Shown: positions 23,623 through 33,643, counted from the stretch's first letter. The stretch: 64,000 nt of DNA from Candidatus Dojkabacteria bacterium (GCA_016931155.1 JAFGFJ010000002.1:1-64000); one strand, 5' to 3'. The notes: a model not told the origin generated them from the sequence alone. A program made the numbers and translations.

Positions 23623-26580
23623 ATGGAGGACTATCTGATCATAAAGGGTGCAAGAGAACACAATCTTAAAAATATCGATGTAAAGATTCCGAAAAATACT
23701 TTTACCGTGATTACGGGACTGTCCGGATCCGGCAAGTCCTCACTCGCATTTGACACAATCTATGCAGAAGGGCAGAGAAGATACGTAGAATCACTTTCTG
23801 CCTATGCACGTCAGTTTCTGGGAATGATGAGAAAACCAGACGTAGATTATATTCAGGGCTTATCTCCTGCAATTTCTATTGATCAGAAGTCTGCAAGCCA
23901 CAATCCAAGATCAACAGTAGGGACTGTCACTGAAATATATGATTATTTGAGGCTTTTGTTTGCCCGGGCGGGCCATCCCAGATGCCCGAATGATGACACC
24001 CTTCTTCAGGCACAGACAGTACAGGAAATCGTTGATTCCATCCTTGATACAAAAAACGAGATCAGACTCATGATCATGGCTCCCGTTATAAAGAACAGAA
24101 AAGGAACCTATGAAGAATTGTTCCAGAGATTTTTGACTCAAGGATATGTAAGAGTAAGAGTTGACGGACACATTTACAGTCTTGAGGAAGACATTAAGCT
24201 TGACAAATTTAGGAAGCACAATATTGAGGTCGTTATTGACAGACTATCAGTAAGTGAAAATTCAAAAAATGACAAAGAATTTATAAAAAGAGTAACAGAT
24301 TCTGTAGAGACAGCTCTCAATTTAGCTGAAGGAGAAATTATTGTGAGTAGAGAAAAAGTAATGGCTGAGGAAGAAGAGAATAACAAAGCCCGACAAAATA
24401 CAAACTGGGAAGATAAACTATATTCGGAGAAATTTGTCTGTCCTCTTGACGGAACATCCTTCCCTCAGATCGAGCCTCACACATTTTCATTCAACTCACC
24501 ATACGGAGCATGTCCCAAATGCAATGGACTCGGCTACATTCAAGAAATTGATCGATCTCTTGTTTACAATCCAAACCTGACAATTGCCGAGGGAGGCATC
24601 TATCCGTGGTCAAGAATGGCAGACAATCACAATTCCTGGATGATGCAGATGATGAAAGCTGTTGCAATACAGGAAGGCTTTTCCCTTAAAACTCCGCTTA
24701 AAGATTTAAAAGAAAAATATTTGAATTTGGTACTTTACGGATCCGACAGAAAGTATTCTGTTGACTACAAGTATTCTACACGGGAAGGAAGCAGTCGCTA
24801 TGAAACAAACTTCGAAGGCGTAATTCCAAATCTAATGAGAAGATACGGCCAAACTGACTCAGACTATATCAGAAAAGAAATTGAAAAATATATGAGAAAT
24901 CTCACCTGTCCGGAATGCGGAGGGAAAAAACTCAAAAGGGAGGCTCTGGCTGTCACAATTCTCAATAAAAATATTATTGAAGTGGGAGCTTTTTCTATAA
25001 ACGACCTGGTCGAGTGGTTTTGCAGATTAATGGATGAGAATTCTAAAGAGGATGACAGACTTTCTCGCCAGGCTCAACAGATTGTAAAACAAGTCGTGAA
25101 AGAGATTCTTGAGAGATTAAACTTTCTGCTTGCAGTAGGACTTGATTATCTTACCCTGAACAGAAGAGCCAGAACACTCTCCGGCGGGGAATCCCAGAGA
25201 ATAAGACTCGCATCCCAAATAGGTAGCGGTCTTTCAGGTGTAATGTACGTACTGGATGAGCCATCAATCGGCCTCCATCAGAGAGATAATGAAAGACTAT
25301 TAGGCACACTCTTGAAGCTTCGAGATCTCGGAAACACAGTCCTGGTCGTTGAACATGACGAAGATACCATCAGACATGCAGATCATATTGTAGATGTCGG
25401 ACCTGGAGCAGGGGAACATGGAGGGAAAGTTGTAGCACAGGGTACTTTAAAAGAAATTATCAATACCAACGGTTCAATTACCGGTGAGTACCTATCAGAA
25501 AAGAAAAAAATAACGAAACAAGAAATTATGAAACATGTGAAGACCATAAACGGCAGCCACATGATAGACGAAAAAAAAGTAAGTAGAGGATCTATATTTC
25601 TACATGGTGCAAATCACCACAACCTAAAAAATATTAACGTTGAATTTCCTCTTGGCAAATTTATTGCAGTTACAGGAGTTTCCGGCTCTGGAAAATCAAC
25701 TCTTATCAATGACACGTTATACAGAGCACTTGCTCAGGAATTTTATAATTCAAAGGCTCAGCCCGGCAAATATTCAGTCATTGAAGGAATCGAAAATATT
25801 GATAAGGTGATAGCTATTGACCAGTCACCGATAGGCAGAACGCCACGTTCAAACCCGGCAACTTATGTTGGGCTTTTTACTCCGATTCGTGAATTGTTTT
25901 CAAAGACAAAAGAGGCAAGAGTTAGAGGATATGGCCCAGGACGTTTCAGCTTTAACGTAAAAGGAGGAAGATGTGAAAACTGTAAAGGAGATGGGGTAAT
26001 AAAAATTGAAATGCAGTTCCTGCCTGAAGTATACATTGAGTGTGAAGTATGCCATGGGAAAAGGTATAACCGGGAGGCACTTCAAATTGATTATAAAGGA
26101 AAAAGCATTTCAAATGTACTTGATATGACAGTAGAGGAAGCACTGGAGTTTTTCCAGAATATTCCCTCTATTGGGAGTAAATTAACAACACTTCATCAGG
26201 TCGGCTTAAGTTATATAAAGCTTGGACAACCGGCAACAACCCTGTCGGGAGGTGAAGCTCAGAGAGTAAAACTTTCTACTGAGCTAAGTAAAAGATCCAC
26301 AGGAAAGACCTTGTTTATTCTTGATGAACCAACGACCGGTCTTCATTTCGAGGATGTGAGAAGACTCCTTATTGTTCTTCACTCACTGGTAAACAAAGGC
26401 AATACAGTTATTGTAATAGAACACAATCTTGATGTAATCAAAACCGCTGACTGGATAATTGATCTCGGTCCGGAAGGAGGAGAGAAGGGCGGAGAAGTAA
26501 TAGCAACAGGGACTGTTGAAGAGATTATGAAAAATAATAAAAGTTATACAGGAGAGTGGATAAAAAAGAATAATAAATAG
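23623..26580 (+). CDS. uvrA: Excinuclease ABC subunit A
   Basis: Damage-recognition ATPase of nucleotide excision repair. 985 residues with two ABC modules: Walker A sequences GLSGSGKSSLAF and GVSGSGKSTL, signatures LSGGESQRIRLASQ and LSGGEAQRVKLSTEL, and Walker B in VLDEPSIGLH and ILDEPTTGLH. The C-terminal zinc finger is complete (CENC ... CEVC). The first finger reads CPLD ... CPKC, lacking one Cys, a variation known in other UvrA lineages. A TAGAAT box with extended TG lies about 60 bases upstream. uvrB and uvrC are not in the window. Confidence 0.98.
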   Translation: MEDYLIIKGAREHNLKNIDVKIPKNTFTVITGLSGSGKSSLAFDTIYAEGQRRYVESLSAYARQFLGMMRKPDVDYIQGLSPAISIDQKSASHNPRSTVGTVTEIYDYLRLLFARAGHPRCPNDDTLLQAQTVQEIVDSILDTKNEIRLMIMAPVIKNRKGTYEELFQRFLTQGYVRVRVDGHIYSLEEDIKLDKFRKHNIEVVIDRLSVSENSKNDKEFIKRVTDSVETALNLAEGEIIVSREKVMAEEEENNKARQNTNWEDKLYSEKFVCPLDGTSFPQIEPHTFSFNSPYGACPKCNGLGYIQEIDRSLVYNPNLTIAEGGIYPWSRMADNHNSWMMQMMKAVAIQEGFSLKTPLKDLKEKYLNLVLYGSDRKYSVDYKYSTREGSSRYETNFEGVIPNLMRRYGQTDSDYIRKEIEKYMRNLTCPECGGKKLKREALAVTILNKNIIEVGAFSINDLVEWFCRLMDENSKEDDRLSRQAQQIVKQVVKEILERLNFLLAVGLDYLTLNRRARTLSGGESQRIRLASQIGSGLSGVMYVLDEPSIGLHQRDNERLLGTLLKLRDLGNTVLVVEHDEDTIRHADHIVDVGPGAGEHGGKVVAQGTLKEIINTNGSITGEYLSEKKKITKQEIMKHVKTINGSHMIDEKKVSRGSIFLHGANHHNLKNINVEFPLGKFIAVTGVSGSGKSTLINDTLYRALAQEFYNSKAQPGKYSVIEGIENIDKVIAIDQSPIGRTPRSNPATYVGLFTPIRELFSKTKEARVRGYGPGRFSFNVKGGRCENCKGDGVIKIEMQFLPEVYIECEVCHGKRYNREALQIDYKGKSISNVLDMTVEEALEFFQNIPSIGSKLTTLHQVGLSYIKLGQPATTLSGGEAQRVKLSTELSKRSTGKTLFILDEPTTGLHFEDVRRLLIVLHSLVNKGNTVIVIEHNLDVIKTADWIIDLGPEGGEKGGEVIATGTVEEIMKNNKSYTGEWIKKNNK

Positions 26581-26591
26581 AATCTTACGTA

Positions 26592-27614
26592 CTATTTACT
26601 GTTCATTATTTCATAAATAGCCTTCGCAAGCTTATGGCTATCATGCCTTATAAGACTTCTTCTAACTCTATCATTTTCCTGTCTTTCAACCAGATAGGAA
26701 CTCAAAAGATCCTTTCTTATAATTTTTGATCTTATCCCTGATACTGAAAGATCATCTTTCACCGGGAAAGCTTTCTCATCGACATAAACATCAAGTACGT
26801 CCTCAGGAAGCTTGGTACTATTTACAAGAATATAATCTGGATATTTCCCCAGGTATTTGATTATCTCAGAAACATGATCTTTTATAGTGAAACCGTATGT
26901 TTGACCACATTTAGTCATCAAATTTGTAATATACACAAATTCTGCCTTTGATTCATTGATAGCTTCAGATACACCTGGTACTACTATATTTGAAAGAAGT
27001 GAGCTATAAAGATCCCCCGGTCCCATTATTATATAATCTGCATTGAGTATCGCACATCGAGCTTTATTCGATACTTTTGTATTCGGCTGGATTCTTAAAC
27101 TAGTTATTCTGGTAGTTGAATCATGTTTACTGTCAGGCTCATCAATATGAGCTTCACCCACAAGCACACTTCCATCTTCATATTCTGCTACAAGATCAAC
27201 ATTATCATTTGCTACCATTATGACCTCCCCCTGAACTCTCAAAATTTTTGAAGCCGCAGAAATTGCTTTTTCCTCTGAACCAAGTATCTCGGTTAATGCA
27301 GTTAACAATAGATTTCCGAAATTATGTCCTTTTAGACCATCTCCCTTTTCGAACCTGTACAAAAAAAGCTCTCTGAGAAGATTTTTGCCGTTACCTTCTC
27401 CAGATAAAGCAACAATTGCCTGCCGGAAATCACCGATAGGAAGAGTTCCAAACTCATCACGTAATTTCCCTGTACTCCCGCCACTATCCGTAACCCCAAC
27501 AATAGCATTAAGAGTAAGATTTGAATATTTTTTCAGACCAGAAAGAACAGTATATGTACCTGTTCCCCCTCCAATCACTACTACGTTTATTTTTGTTTTT
27601 CGAGCTATATTCAA
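26592..27614 (-). CDS. yvcK: YvcK/CofD-like gluconeogenesis factor
   Basis: A UDP-sugar-binding protein of the CofD-like family; in Bacillus YvcK supports growth on gluconeogenic carbon and normal cell shape. The N-terminus shows VVIGGGTGTYTVLSGLKKY, then VTDSGGSTGKLRDEFG and PIGDFRQAIVALS, the family hallmarks. The 340-residue length fits. The start codon is TTG at 27614; no ATG lies before the GGGTG motif. A purine-rich leader (a pyrimidine tract on the plus strand) precedes it. It follows glmS on the same strand after a terminator. Both touch UDP-GlcNAc metabolism, so the neighbourhood is sensible. Confidence 0.9.
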   Translation of the reverse strand: MNIARKTKINVVVIGGGTGTYTVLSGLKKYSNLTLNAIVGVTDSGGSTGKLRDEFGTLPIGDFRQAIVALSGEGNGKNLLRELFLYRFEKGDGLKGHNFGNLLLTALTEILGSEEKAISAASKILRVQGEVIMVANDNVDLVAEYEDGSVLVGEAHIDEPDSKHDSTTRITSLRIQPNTKVSNKARCAILNADYIIMGPGDLYSSLLSNIVVPGVSEAINESKAEFVYITNLMTKCGQTYGFTIKDHVSEIIKYLGKYPDYILVNSTKLPEDVLDVYVDEKAFPVKDDLSVSGIRSKIIRKDLLSSYLVERQENDRVRRSLIRHDSHKLAKAIYEIMNSK

Positions 27615-27735
27615 GCTATTTTTTTCTATTTCTTTCTCTTCTATCTACGCATTTTTTTCTTTTCCACCTGTCCTTTTTTTCTACCTGCCTATTCTTCTTC
27701 CTATCCAGTCCCAGTTCTACAATTATCCCTTAGTG

Positions 27736-27758
27736 AAAAAACCTTACTTCAGTAAGGT
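27736..27758 (-). terminator. Intrinsic terminator of glmS
   Basis: On the minus strand CCTTAC, loop TGAA, GTAAGG, then TTTTTT. It lies about 95 bases after the glmS stop and before yvcK, suggesting yvcK has its own promoter. Confidence 0.85.
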
Positions 27759-27852
27759 AAGACATTTCCAATTCTCGCAGATATTATCTGCCTCGTTATT
27801 TATACTTTTCGGCTTCTATTCTTATTGCCAAGTATACAATAAAAATATTTTT

Positions 27853-29622
27853 TTATTTCACAGTCACACTCTTCGCAAGATTTCTGGGTTTGTCAGGATT
27901 GTTCCCCAGTTTAACTCCGAGAAAGTATGAAAGCAACTGAAAAGGAATAACATTGAGTATCGGATCTGCAATACCGGCATCACGCAATATAATGCTATCA
28001 TCAAAAAGATCGTTTTTTGATTTCGCAACTCCTATTGTCCAGGCTCCTCTAGCTTTCACTTCTGAAACAGCTGAATAAAGATCGGCCTTATCATCATCAT
28101 TTGAAACAATTGAAATAACTGGCGTATCCTTTTCGATTAGTGCAATCACACCATGCTTAAGTTCACCCGCAGGAAACCCTTCAAAATGCTTGTATGTGAT
28201 TTCTTTGATTTTCAAAGCTCCCTCTGTTGCAATATTTGAATTTTGTCCTTTTCCAAGAACAAAGCAATGTTCAATATTTACCATTCTCCGGGCGATTTCC
28301 TGAATTTGAATAAATAGCTTTTGATCGAAAAATTTCTGAAGAATTTCTGAAAGGAAATAAATCGACTGCTTCGCTTCCTCATACTTTCCAACTACAGCCT
28401 TTGCGATAAGGAGCCCCCACGAAATTTGTGCAGTAAAAGCCTTCGTTGATGCAACACATATCTCTGGACCAGATCTTGAAAGAAATCCATAATCTGACAT
28501 CCTGGTAATAGTCGATCCAATCATATTCACAACACTTCCTATTTTTGCTCCTTTTTCCTTCGCAAATTCTATCGTCTCAATTGTATCAGCCGTCTCACCA
28601 CTCTGGCTTACCGCAATAACTATATCATCCTTTGAAAATAAATTTCTGTAACTTCCTGCCTCACAAGACTTAAGTTCGATTGCATGAATCCCTCCATACT
28701 TTCTCAAAAAAAAAGCAATCTGACCTGCGGCAAAGCCTGCTGTTCCAGCTCCAACAACATAAATATTTTTCGCTGTTTTAATTGCCTGAATTAAAGGTCT
28801 AAGCTCACTTTGAGAATATTGCACGGCTTCCCTGACCGTATGTTTTTGTTCTACAATCTCTTTAAGCATATAATGATCATAACCCTCTTTCCCAATACCA
28901 GCTGAGTTTTGAGGAAGTTTTTTCTCTTTGTATAAGATTTCTTCCCCAGAATTAACATCAAAAAGTCTTAGTTTTCCGTTATCGTACTCTGCCATTTCAA
29001 AATCATTTAGAAAAATAACCCTGTCAGTCTGATCAGCAAAAGAAAGAGTATCTGAGGCAAAATAAATTCCATCGCCTCCGATTCCAAGCACAAGAGGCGA
29101 GCCGTTCCTTACCGCAACAATATGCTTTTTGTCTCGTTCCAGGAGAATAATAGTATTTCTGCCTTTGAGGTCAAGAAAGGCGAGCCGCACTGCTTCAAGA
29201 AGACAATCTGACTTTTTGAGATTATCCTCAACAAGTCTTACAATAATCTCTGTATCAGTCTCACTATTAAATTTGTAACCCTTTGAGATCAGTTTACTCT
29301 TTAGTTCTTGAAAGTTTTCAACAATTCCATTCTGTGCAAGTACGAACCTGCCATCTACACTCTCATGAGGATGAGCATTAAGTTTAGTTGCTCTACCGTG
29401 AGTTGCCCATCTGGTATGACCGATTGCAATTGGAGCTTTGGGAATAATTCTGGAACATGTAAAGTTTCCTATTTCTCCCGCCTTCTTGTACAAAACTATT
29501 TTATTCTTTTTCTGATAAGCTATTCCCCACGAATCATAGCCTCGGTACTCAAGTCTCTTTAAACCGTTTACAACGATTTCAGGTGCATTTCCTTTTCCTG
29601 AGTATCCAAATATTCCGCACAT
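27853..29622 (-). CDS. glmS: Glutamine-fructose-6-phosphate aminotransferase (isomerizing)
   Basis: Makes glucosamine-6-phosphate from fructose-6-phosphate and glutamine, the first step towards UDP-GlcNAc and peptidoglycan. The mature N-terminus is MCGIFGYSG, whose Cys is the glutaminase nucleophile, so the start is 29622, not the ATG 16 codons upstream. The glutaminase domain shows GHTRWATHG and NGIVENF. Two SIS sugar-isomerase domains follow (GAGTAGFAAGQ, SQSGETADT, and the C-terminal ...RNLAKSVTVK end). The length of 589 residues is typical. It has its own terminator. No glmS ribozyme is evident in the short upstream region, which it shares with the divergent SIMPL gene. Confidence 0.96.
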   Translation of the reverse strand: MCGIFGYSGKGNAPEIVVNGLKRLEYRGYDSWGIAYQKKNKIVLYKKAGEIGNFTCSRIIPKAPIAIGHTRWATHGRATKLNAHPHESVDGRFVLAQNGIVENFQELKSKLISKGYKFNSETDTEIIVRLVEDNLKKSDCLLEAVRLAFLDLKGRNTIILLERDKKHIVAVRNGSPLVLGIGGDGIYFASDTLSFADQTDRVIFLNDFEMAEYDNGKLRLFDVNSGEEILYKEKKLPQNSAGIGKEGYDHYMLKEIVEQKHTVREAVQYSQSELRPLIQAIKTAKNIYVVGAGTAGFAAGQIAFFLRKYGGIHAIELKSCEAGSYRNLFSKDDIVIAVSQSGETADTIETIEFAKEKGAKIGSVVNMIGSTITRMSDYGFLSRSGPEICVASTKAFTAQISWGLLIAKAVVGKYEEAKQSIYFLSEILQKFFDQKLFIQIQEIARRMVNIEHCFVLGKGQNSNIATEGALKIKEITYKHFEGFPAGELKHGVIALIEKDTPVISIVSNDDDKADLYSAVSEVKARGAWTIGVAKSKNDLFDDSIILRDAGIADPILNVIPFQLLSYFLGVKLGNNPDKPRNLAKSVTVK

Positions 29623-29711
29623 AACAAAAAAATTAAAGCATGATGTATAACGAAGCTTGCGAAGATCCATTACAAAGGTTATGCTATTGTATATTTATTA
29701 TTCTTCTAAGA

Positions 29712-30515
29712 ATGATTTATTTCCTGAGGCAAACAACAAAATCATTTCTGCAGTTTGCAGTAAAAGCAGTACTGGTTTTTGGTCTGGTTATAGCAGTAAT
29801 TTTTATTGGAACCATGGTTTTCTTTAAAGAAGCACAGGGCAATCTGAATGTTGATAGAACATTTTCGGTATCAGGTACTGCAAAGAAAATGGTTACACCT
29901 GATATTGCAGAATTAACAGTTGGGACGATAGTACAGGGAAAAGAAATTAACATGATTCAGGACGAAGCAACACAAAAAATAAATAATGCGACAGAAAAGA
30001 TTAAATCCCTGGAGATTCCTTCTGAAGATATTCAGACAATAAACTACAACCTTACTCCAGAGAAAAAGATAAACTCAAACGAAATAGAATCGTACACAGT
30101 AAACATCGCAATAAAGATCACATTGAGAAATACCGAACCAAAAGACGAAATGGTTGGGAATGTAATTGAAGCTGCAACCTCTGCTGGTCTAAATGAAGTA
30201 AGAAGTCTTTACTTCAAGGTCGATAACGAGGAAACAATTTTAGATGAACTCAAACTTGAAGCAATAGAGAATGCAAAAGAAAGAGGAAAAATCCTTTCAT
30301 CTGAAGCTGGATTGAAACTTGGCAAACTGATCAATATGAGCGAAGGATACGGCTCTTATTCGTCATACTCCAACTATCCATACGAACCTAGAGTTCCTGA
30401 AAATGCTGCAATAAGCCAGGATATTTTACAAAGTGATGGAAATCCAATAGTGCAGATTCAGCCTGGACAGTTTGAACTATCGACTATTATCACTCTTTTA
30501 TACGAGACAAGATAG
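29712..30515 (+). CDS. SIMPL (DUF541) domain membrane protein
   Basis: One membrane helix at about residues 13-38, then an extracytoplasmic SIMPL domain: FSVSGTAKKMVTPDIAELTVG, DIQTINYNLTPE, and the C-terminal FELSTIITLLYETR. Members are periplasmic or surface proteins linked to oxidative or envelope stress; the mechanism is not known. I start at ATG 29712; the open frame begins 24 codons earlier but those residues are atypical and overlap the glmS promoter region. It is transcribed alone, 90 bases from the divergent glmS start. Confidence 0.8.
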   Translation: MIYFLRQTTKSFLQFAVKAVLVFGLVIAVIFIGTMVFFKEAQGNLNVDRTFSVSGTAKKMVTPDIAELTVGTIVQGKEINMIQDEATQKINNATEKIKSLEIPSEDIQTINYNLTPEKKINSNEIESYTVNIAIKITLRNTEPKDEMVGNVIEAATSAGLNEVRSLYFKVDNEETILDELKLEAIENAKERGKILSSEAGLKLGKLINMSEGYGSYSSYSNYPYEPRVPENAAISQDILQSDGNPIVQIQPGQFELSTIITLLYETR

Positions 30516-30633
30516 ACATCTGACCACATCAACTGATATAACGTCCGTTAGAACGACTGGTATAGAGGCGTAGATGCTGGCATAGAGACTGATGACTGAC
30601 GTTAAGATTGATAATGGCTACTGGATATATCAA

Positions 30634-30680
30634 CTGAGACTTTACGGGCTTCGCCCGTAGGTTTAAGATCGGTTATACTA
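30634..30680 (+). repeat. Dispersed 45-bp repeat, copy 2
   Basis: Second copy of the element at 15396-15440. Here the internal hairpin is perfect (ACGGGC-TTC-GCCCGT at 30644-30658). The copy ends with TATACT at 30674-30679, a possible -10 box. Confidence 0.65.
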
Positions 30681-30685
30681 ACATG

Positions 30686-30763
30686 CCGGCTCGCATAAGA
30701 AAAACAAATAGAATTTACAAATAGCCCTGCGACAAATTATAATCGGCCACAGGGTTATTTTTT
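30686..30763 (+). ncRNA. Candidate small RNA ending in a terminator
   Basis: A TATACT box at 30674-30679 is followed about 80 bases later by AATAGCCCTG (30720-30729) pairing with CAGGGTTATT (30750-30759) and a T-run, a plausible intrinsic terminator. No -35 box is seen. No open frame is evident. The element could be a short RNA or a leader for miaB, whose ATG is at 30818. Weakly supported. Confidence 0.3.
30720..30763 (+). terminator. Intrinsic terminator before miaB
   Basis: Ten-pair stem with one G-U pair and a 20-base loop, followed by four to five Ts. It would end transcription from the SIMPL gene or from the candidate small RNA. Confidence 0.6.
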
Positions 30764-30817
30764 CAATAAAACAGTAAAGAGACAGAGAGAAACATTAATT
30801 GAAGAGTCTTTATCCCA

Positions 30818-32317
30818 ATGGGTAAAAAATATTACATAAAAACTTTCGGCTGTCAGATGAACTATTCGGACAGTGAGAGATTTGCACATCTGTTAGAAAA
30901 AATCGGATACAAGCCTGCCGAAAACATAGACAATGCTGATCTGATTATTTTTAATTCATGCTCAATTAGACAAAAAGCAGAAGACAGAATTTCAGGTCTA
31001 CGTCCCAGAATCGAAAGGTTGAAATCACAAAAGCCCGGGATCAAGGTCGTACTAAGCGGATGTATGGCAAGAAGAACATGGGACGGCAATCCCAAATCCG
31101 GCTCTCCTCTTCAAATGAAACAGAAGAAAAGAGAAAGTGAACTGAAAAAACAAATGCCCTGGATAGACATTGTTATTGAAACAAAGGAATTAGCAAAGCT
31201 ACCCCAAAAACTTGGAATAAAAATTAAAATCAAGAGAGTGCCAAAAGAATATCTTTCTTATACTCCCAAATACAGCAGTAGTTTTCAGGCTTACGTCCCG
31301 ATCTCAACCGGGTGCAATCATTTTTGTACATATTGCATAGTACCTTTTGCCAGAGGCATAGAAATAAACAGATCTGCACGAGAAATTATTTCTGAAATCA
31401 AAGGTCTTGTGCAGAAAGAATACAGAGACATAACCTTGCTTGGTCAAACAGTAAACAGATGGATTAGTCCCGAAATAACAACAAAACTGAAGAAGGAGAT
31501 GATCGCAAATACAAACATCCCCTGGTTAAACAAAAAACTCCTTGACACCAAGAAAATTAAATTAAAAAATCAAGAAAAAACAGTTATTGATTCTAATTGT
31601 CCAGAAGATTTTCTACAGCTACTGCAGATTTTGGACGAGATAGACGGTAACTGGTGGATGACCTTCATGAGTTCACACCCAAATTATATGACAGACGAAC
31701 TTATCACATTTATTGGAAGGTCAGTAAGAGAAAACAAACATATAAGACCATATTTGCACTTTGCACTCCAGTCAGGAAATAACAACATTTTGAGAAGAAT
31801 GAATAGAAAGTATACAGTTGAAGAATTCAGAAAAAAAGTCGAAAAGATGGAAAAAGAAATCCCAGGACTTTCAATATCTACAGACATAATTGTAGGTTTT
31901 CCAGGAGAGAGCGATAAGGATTTTATGGATACAGTAAAGCTCATGAAAGATCTCAAATTTGATATGGCCTACATAAACGAATATTCTCCGAGAAAAGGAA
32001 CTGTCTCTGAACTATTAAAGAATAATATCCCTCATGCAGAAAAGGAAAGAAGAAAAACTTACCTCAATGACGAGATTCTTGCTAAAACTGCATTAAAGAA
32101 AAACAAGCTTATGATCGGCACTGTCCAAAATTCTCTAATTACAGAAATAAAAGGGCAAACCGCAAAGGGACAGACCAGCAACATGAAAGATATAAGGATT
32201 GAGCTGGCAACAGGAGTAGAATATTCGGCCGACAATCTAAAGATTAAACCTGGTGATTTTTATAAAGTCAGAATAACTGGAGCAACAAGCTGGGCACTGA
32301 CCGGTACTTTTCTGTAA
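30818..32317 (+). CDS. miaB: tRNA-2-methylthio-N6-dimethylallyladenosine synthase MiaB
   Basis: A radical-SAM methylthiotransferase that modifies A37 of tRNAs reading UNN codons. The N-terminal cluster-binding domain starts KTFGCQMNYSDSE, with further Cys in FNSCSIRQKAEDR and LSGCMARRT. The radical-SAM motif is STGCNHFCTYCIVPFARG, and a C-terminal TRAM domain follows. GCQMN and the CSIRQKAE block fit MiaB rather than MtaB or RimO. At 499 residues it is longer than usual; a Lys-rich insertion of about 45 residues lies at ~220-265, after the radical-SAM core begins. miaA is not in the window. Confidence 0.92.
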   Translation: MGKKYYIKTFGCQMNYSDSERFAHLLEKIGYKPAENIDNADLIIFNSCSIRQKAEDRISGLRPRIERLKSQKPGIKVVLSGCMARRTWDGNPKSGSPLQMKQKKRESELKKQMPWIDIVIETKELAKLPQKLGIKIKIKRVPKEYLSYTPKYSSSFQAYVPISTGCNHFCTYCIVPFARGIEINRSAREIISEIKGLVQKEYRDITLLGQTVNRWISPEITTKLKKEMIANTNIPWLNKKLLDTKKIKLKNQEKTVIDSNCPEDFLQLLQILDEIDGNWWMTFMSSHPNYMTDELITFIGRSVRENKHIRPYLHFALQSGNNNILRRMNRKYTVEEFRKKVEKMEKEIPGLSISTDIIVGFPGESDKDFMDTVKLMKDLKFDMAYINEYSPRKGTVSELLKNNIPHAEKERRKTYLNDEILAKTALKKNKLMIGTVQNSLITEIKGQTAKGQTSNMKDIRIELATGVEYSADNLKIKPGDFYKVRITGATSWALTGTFL

Positions 32318-32367
32318 ATGTACTCTTGAGATTATTTTTTTATGTCCAATTTAATACGCAGATGAGA

Positions 32368-32396
32368 TTGTCCAAAAATTTTTATATATGTATAAT
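32368..32396 (+). promoter_or_regulatory. Promoter of the YggT-like / DUF4230 operon
   Basis: TTGTCC at 32368-32373, a 17-base spacer and a perfect TATAAT at 32391-32396. The ATG at 32402 lies five bases after the -10, so the mRNA should be leaderless. Confidence 0.75.
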
Positions 32397-32401
32397 CAAC
32401 T

Positions 32402-32998
32402 ATGCCACGTCTCAATAGAACTCAACAGATTGTCGCTGCAGTAATATACTTCATTTTTGGAGTAATAGTACTTTTTATACTGATCGCTTTTATCCTGAAA
32501 TTTTTTGGTGCCAGCGAAACAAGTGGAATATTCAGGGGAATTTTCAACATTTCAAATTTTTTCACAGAAATGTTTAGGGGAAGCTACCAGGACATAAGAT
32601 TTGGGCCGCTCACTTTAAGTATTTTCAGATTTGTTGCAATGACTTATTATCCTATTTTTGGTTATCTGCTGGTACTACTCATTGCAGGCCTTTTTGTACT
32701 AAACCCTTTCAAAATTGCACGAAATATTTCTAATGCATTTTTTAGGTTTATTGAGCTTTTCCTTATTACAAGATTCTTGTTTAAAGCTCTAGCTGCATCC
32801 TCTCAAAGCTCATTTGTTGCATTTATATACAAGTATACAAACTTTATTCCTGATGCATTGCATTTTATTCCGGTGATAAGAATAGGACAATCCGATATAG
32901 AATTATCCGTCTTTCTGGTTTTTGGTATCGTACTTATGATAGATATTTTGATCTGGAATCTCTTCCAGGGTATTTTAGGCGAAAAAGACTATGAATAA
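32402..32998 (+). CDS. Four-helix membrane protein, YggT-like
   Basis: 198 residues with hydrophobic segments at about 11-33, 75-102, 112-135 and 160-190. The first helix with ILKFFGAS resembles the start of YggT-family proteins, small membrane proteins often encoded near division genes. The match is weak. It overlaps the DUF4230 gene by eight bases, so the two are coupled. Its promoter sits directly against the ATG. Confidence 0.55.
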   Translation: MPRLNRTQQIVAAVIYFIFGVIVLFILIAFILKFFGASETSGIFRGIFNISNFFTEMFRGSYQDIRFGPLTLSIFRFVAMTYYPIFGYLLVLLIAGLFVLNPFKIARNISNAFFRFIELFLITRFLFKALAASSQSSFVAFIYKYTNFIPDALHFIPVIRIGQSDIELSVFLVFGIVLMIDILIWNLFQGILGEKDYE

Positions 32999-33602
32999 AT
33001 TAAATCAAACTCTACTCCTGATTATTACGGTTATACTGACGATTTCTACACTATTTTTCGGTATTTTATTTTTTATTAACAATGGCAAGAATAGGGAAGA
33101 GATCAATGTCACTTCAAGAACTATAATTGAAAGAATTACAGATCAGTATTTTATCGTTACAAAAACAATGGTAGTCGATCAGGAGTCAACGATTAATGTC
33201 AATCAGGGGTCTTCCTGGTCAAATTTTTTCTGGGGTCAAACAATTGAAGCAAAGGGACTTATTCGTATTGATATAGGAGTCGATCTTAAGGATATCCCTG
33301 AAAAAGACATCCAGATAAATGAAGCTGACAAAACAGTAATAATTAAATTACCCGATGCAACAATTCTTGATGCGAGTCAGTTTGGAGACATAGAGGTCAA
33401 ATCCTCGAAAGGTGTTCTTAAGTTTCTTCTTGATAATGATCCAAACCAGGATCACAATGAAGCACTAAAACAACTCACAGAAGACGCAAAAACGGCTGCA
33501 CTCAGTGATCAGAAAGTATTTGATGAAGCAAGAACCAGCTCGATCAAGCTCATAGAAATAATAGTAAAAGATCTGGGCTACACTGTCCAGATTGACGATT
33601 AA
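32991..33602 (+). CDS. DUF4230 membrane-anchored protein
   Basis: 203 residues. An N-terminal membrane helix (8-28) is followed by a domain with the DUF4230 pattern: TKTMVVDQE, then GLIRIDIGVDLKDI, KTVIIKLPDATI, and a helical C-terminus with ALSDQKVFDEARTSSIKLIEIIVKDLGY. The function of the family is unknown. Its ATG lies inside the end of the preceding gene. typA follows after 55 bases with its own promoter. Confidence 0.8.
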   Translation: MNKLNQTLLLIITVILTISTLFFGILFFINNGKNREEINVTSRTIIERITDQYFIVTKTMVVDQESTINVNQGSSWSNFFWGQTIEAKGLIRIDIGVDLKDIPEKDIQINEADKTVIIKLPDATILDASQFGDIEVKSSKGVLKFLLDNDPNQDHNEALKQLTEDAKTAALSDQKVFDEARTSSIKLIEIIVKDLGYTVQIDD

Positions 33603-33643
33603 AATAAACAAAATCCTTCTTAGGTCATTTATCATCTAGGTGC

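Noticed and set aside
23623..26580. Missing Cys in the first zinc finger of UvrA (CPLD instead of CPxC)
   Set aside because: All ATPase motifs and the functionally important C-terminal finger are intact, and the first finger varies in many bacterial lineages.
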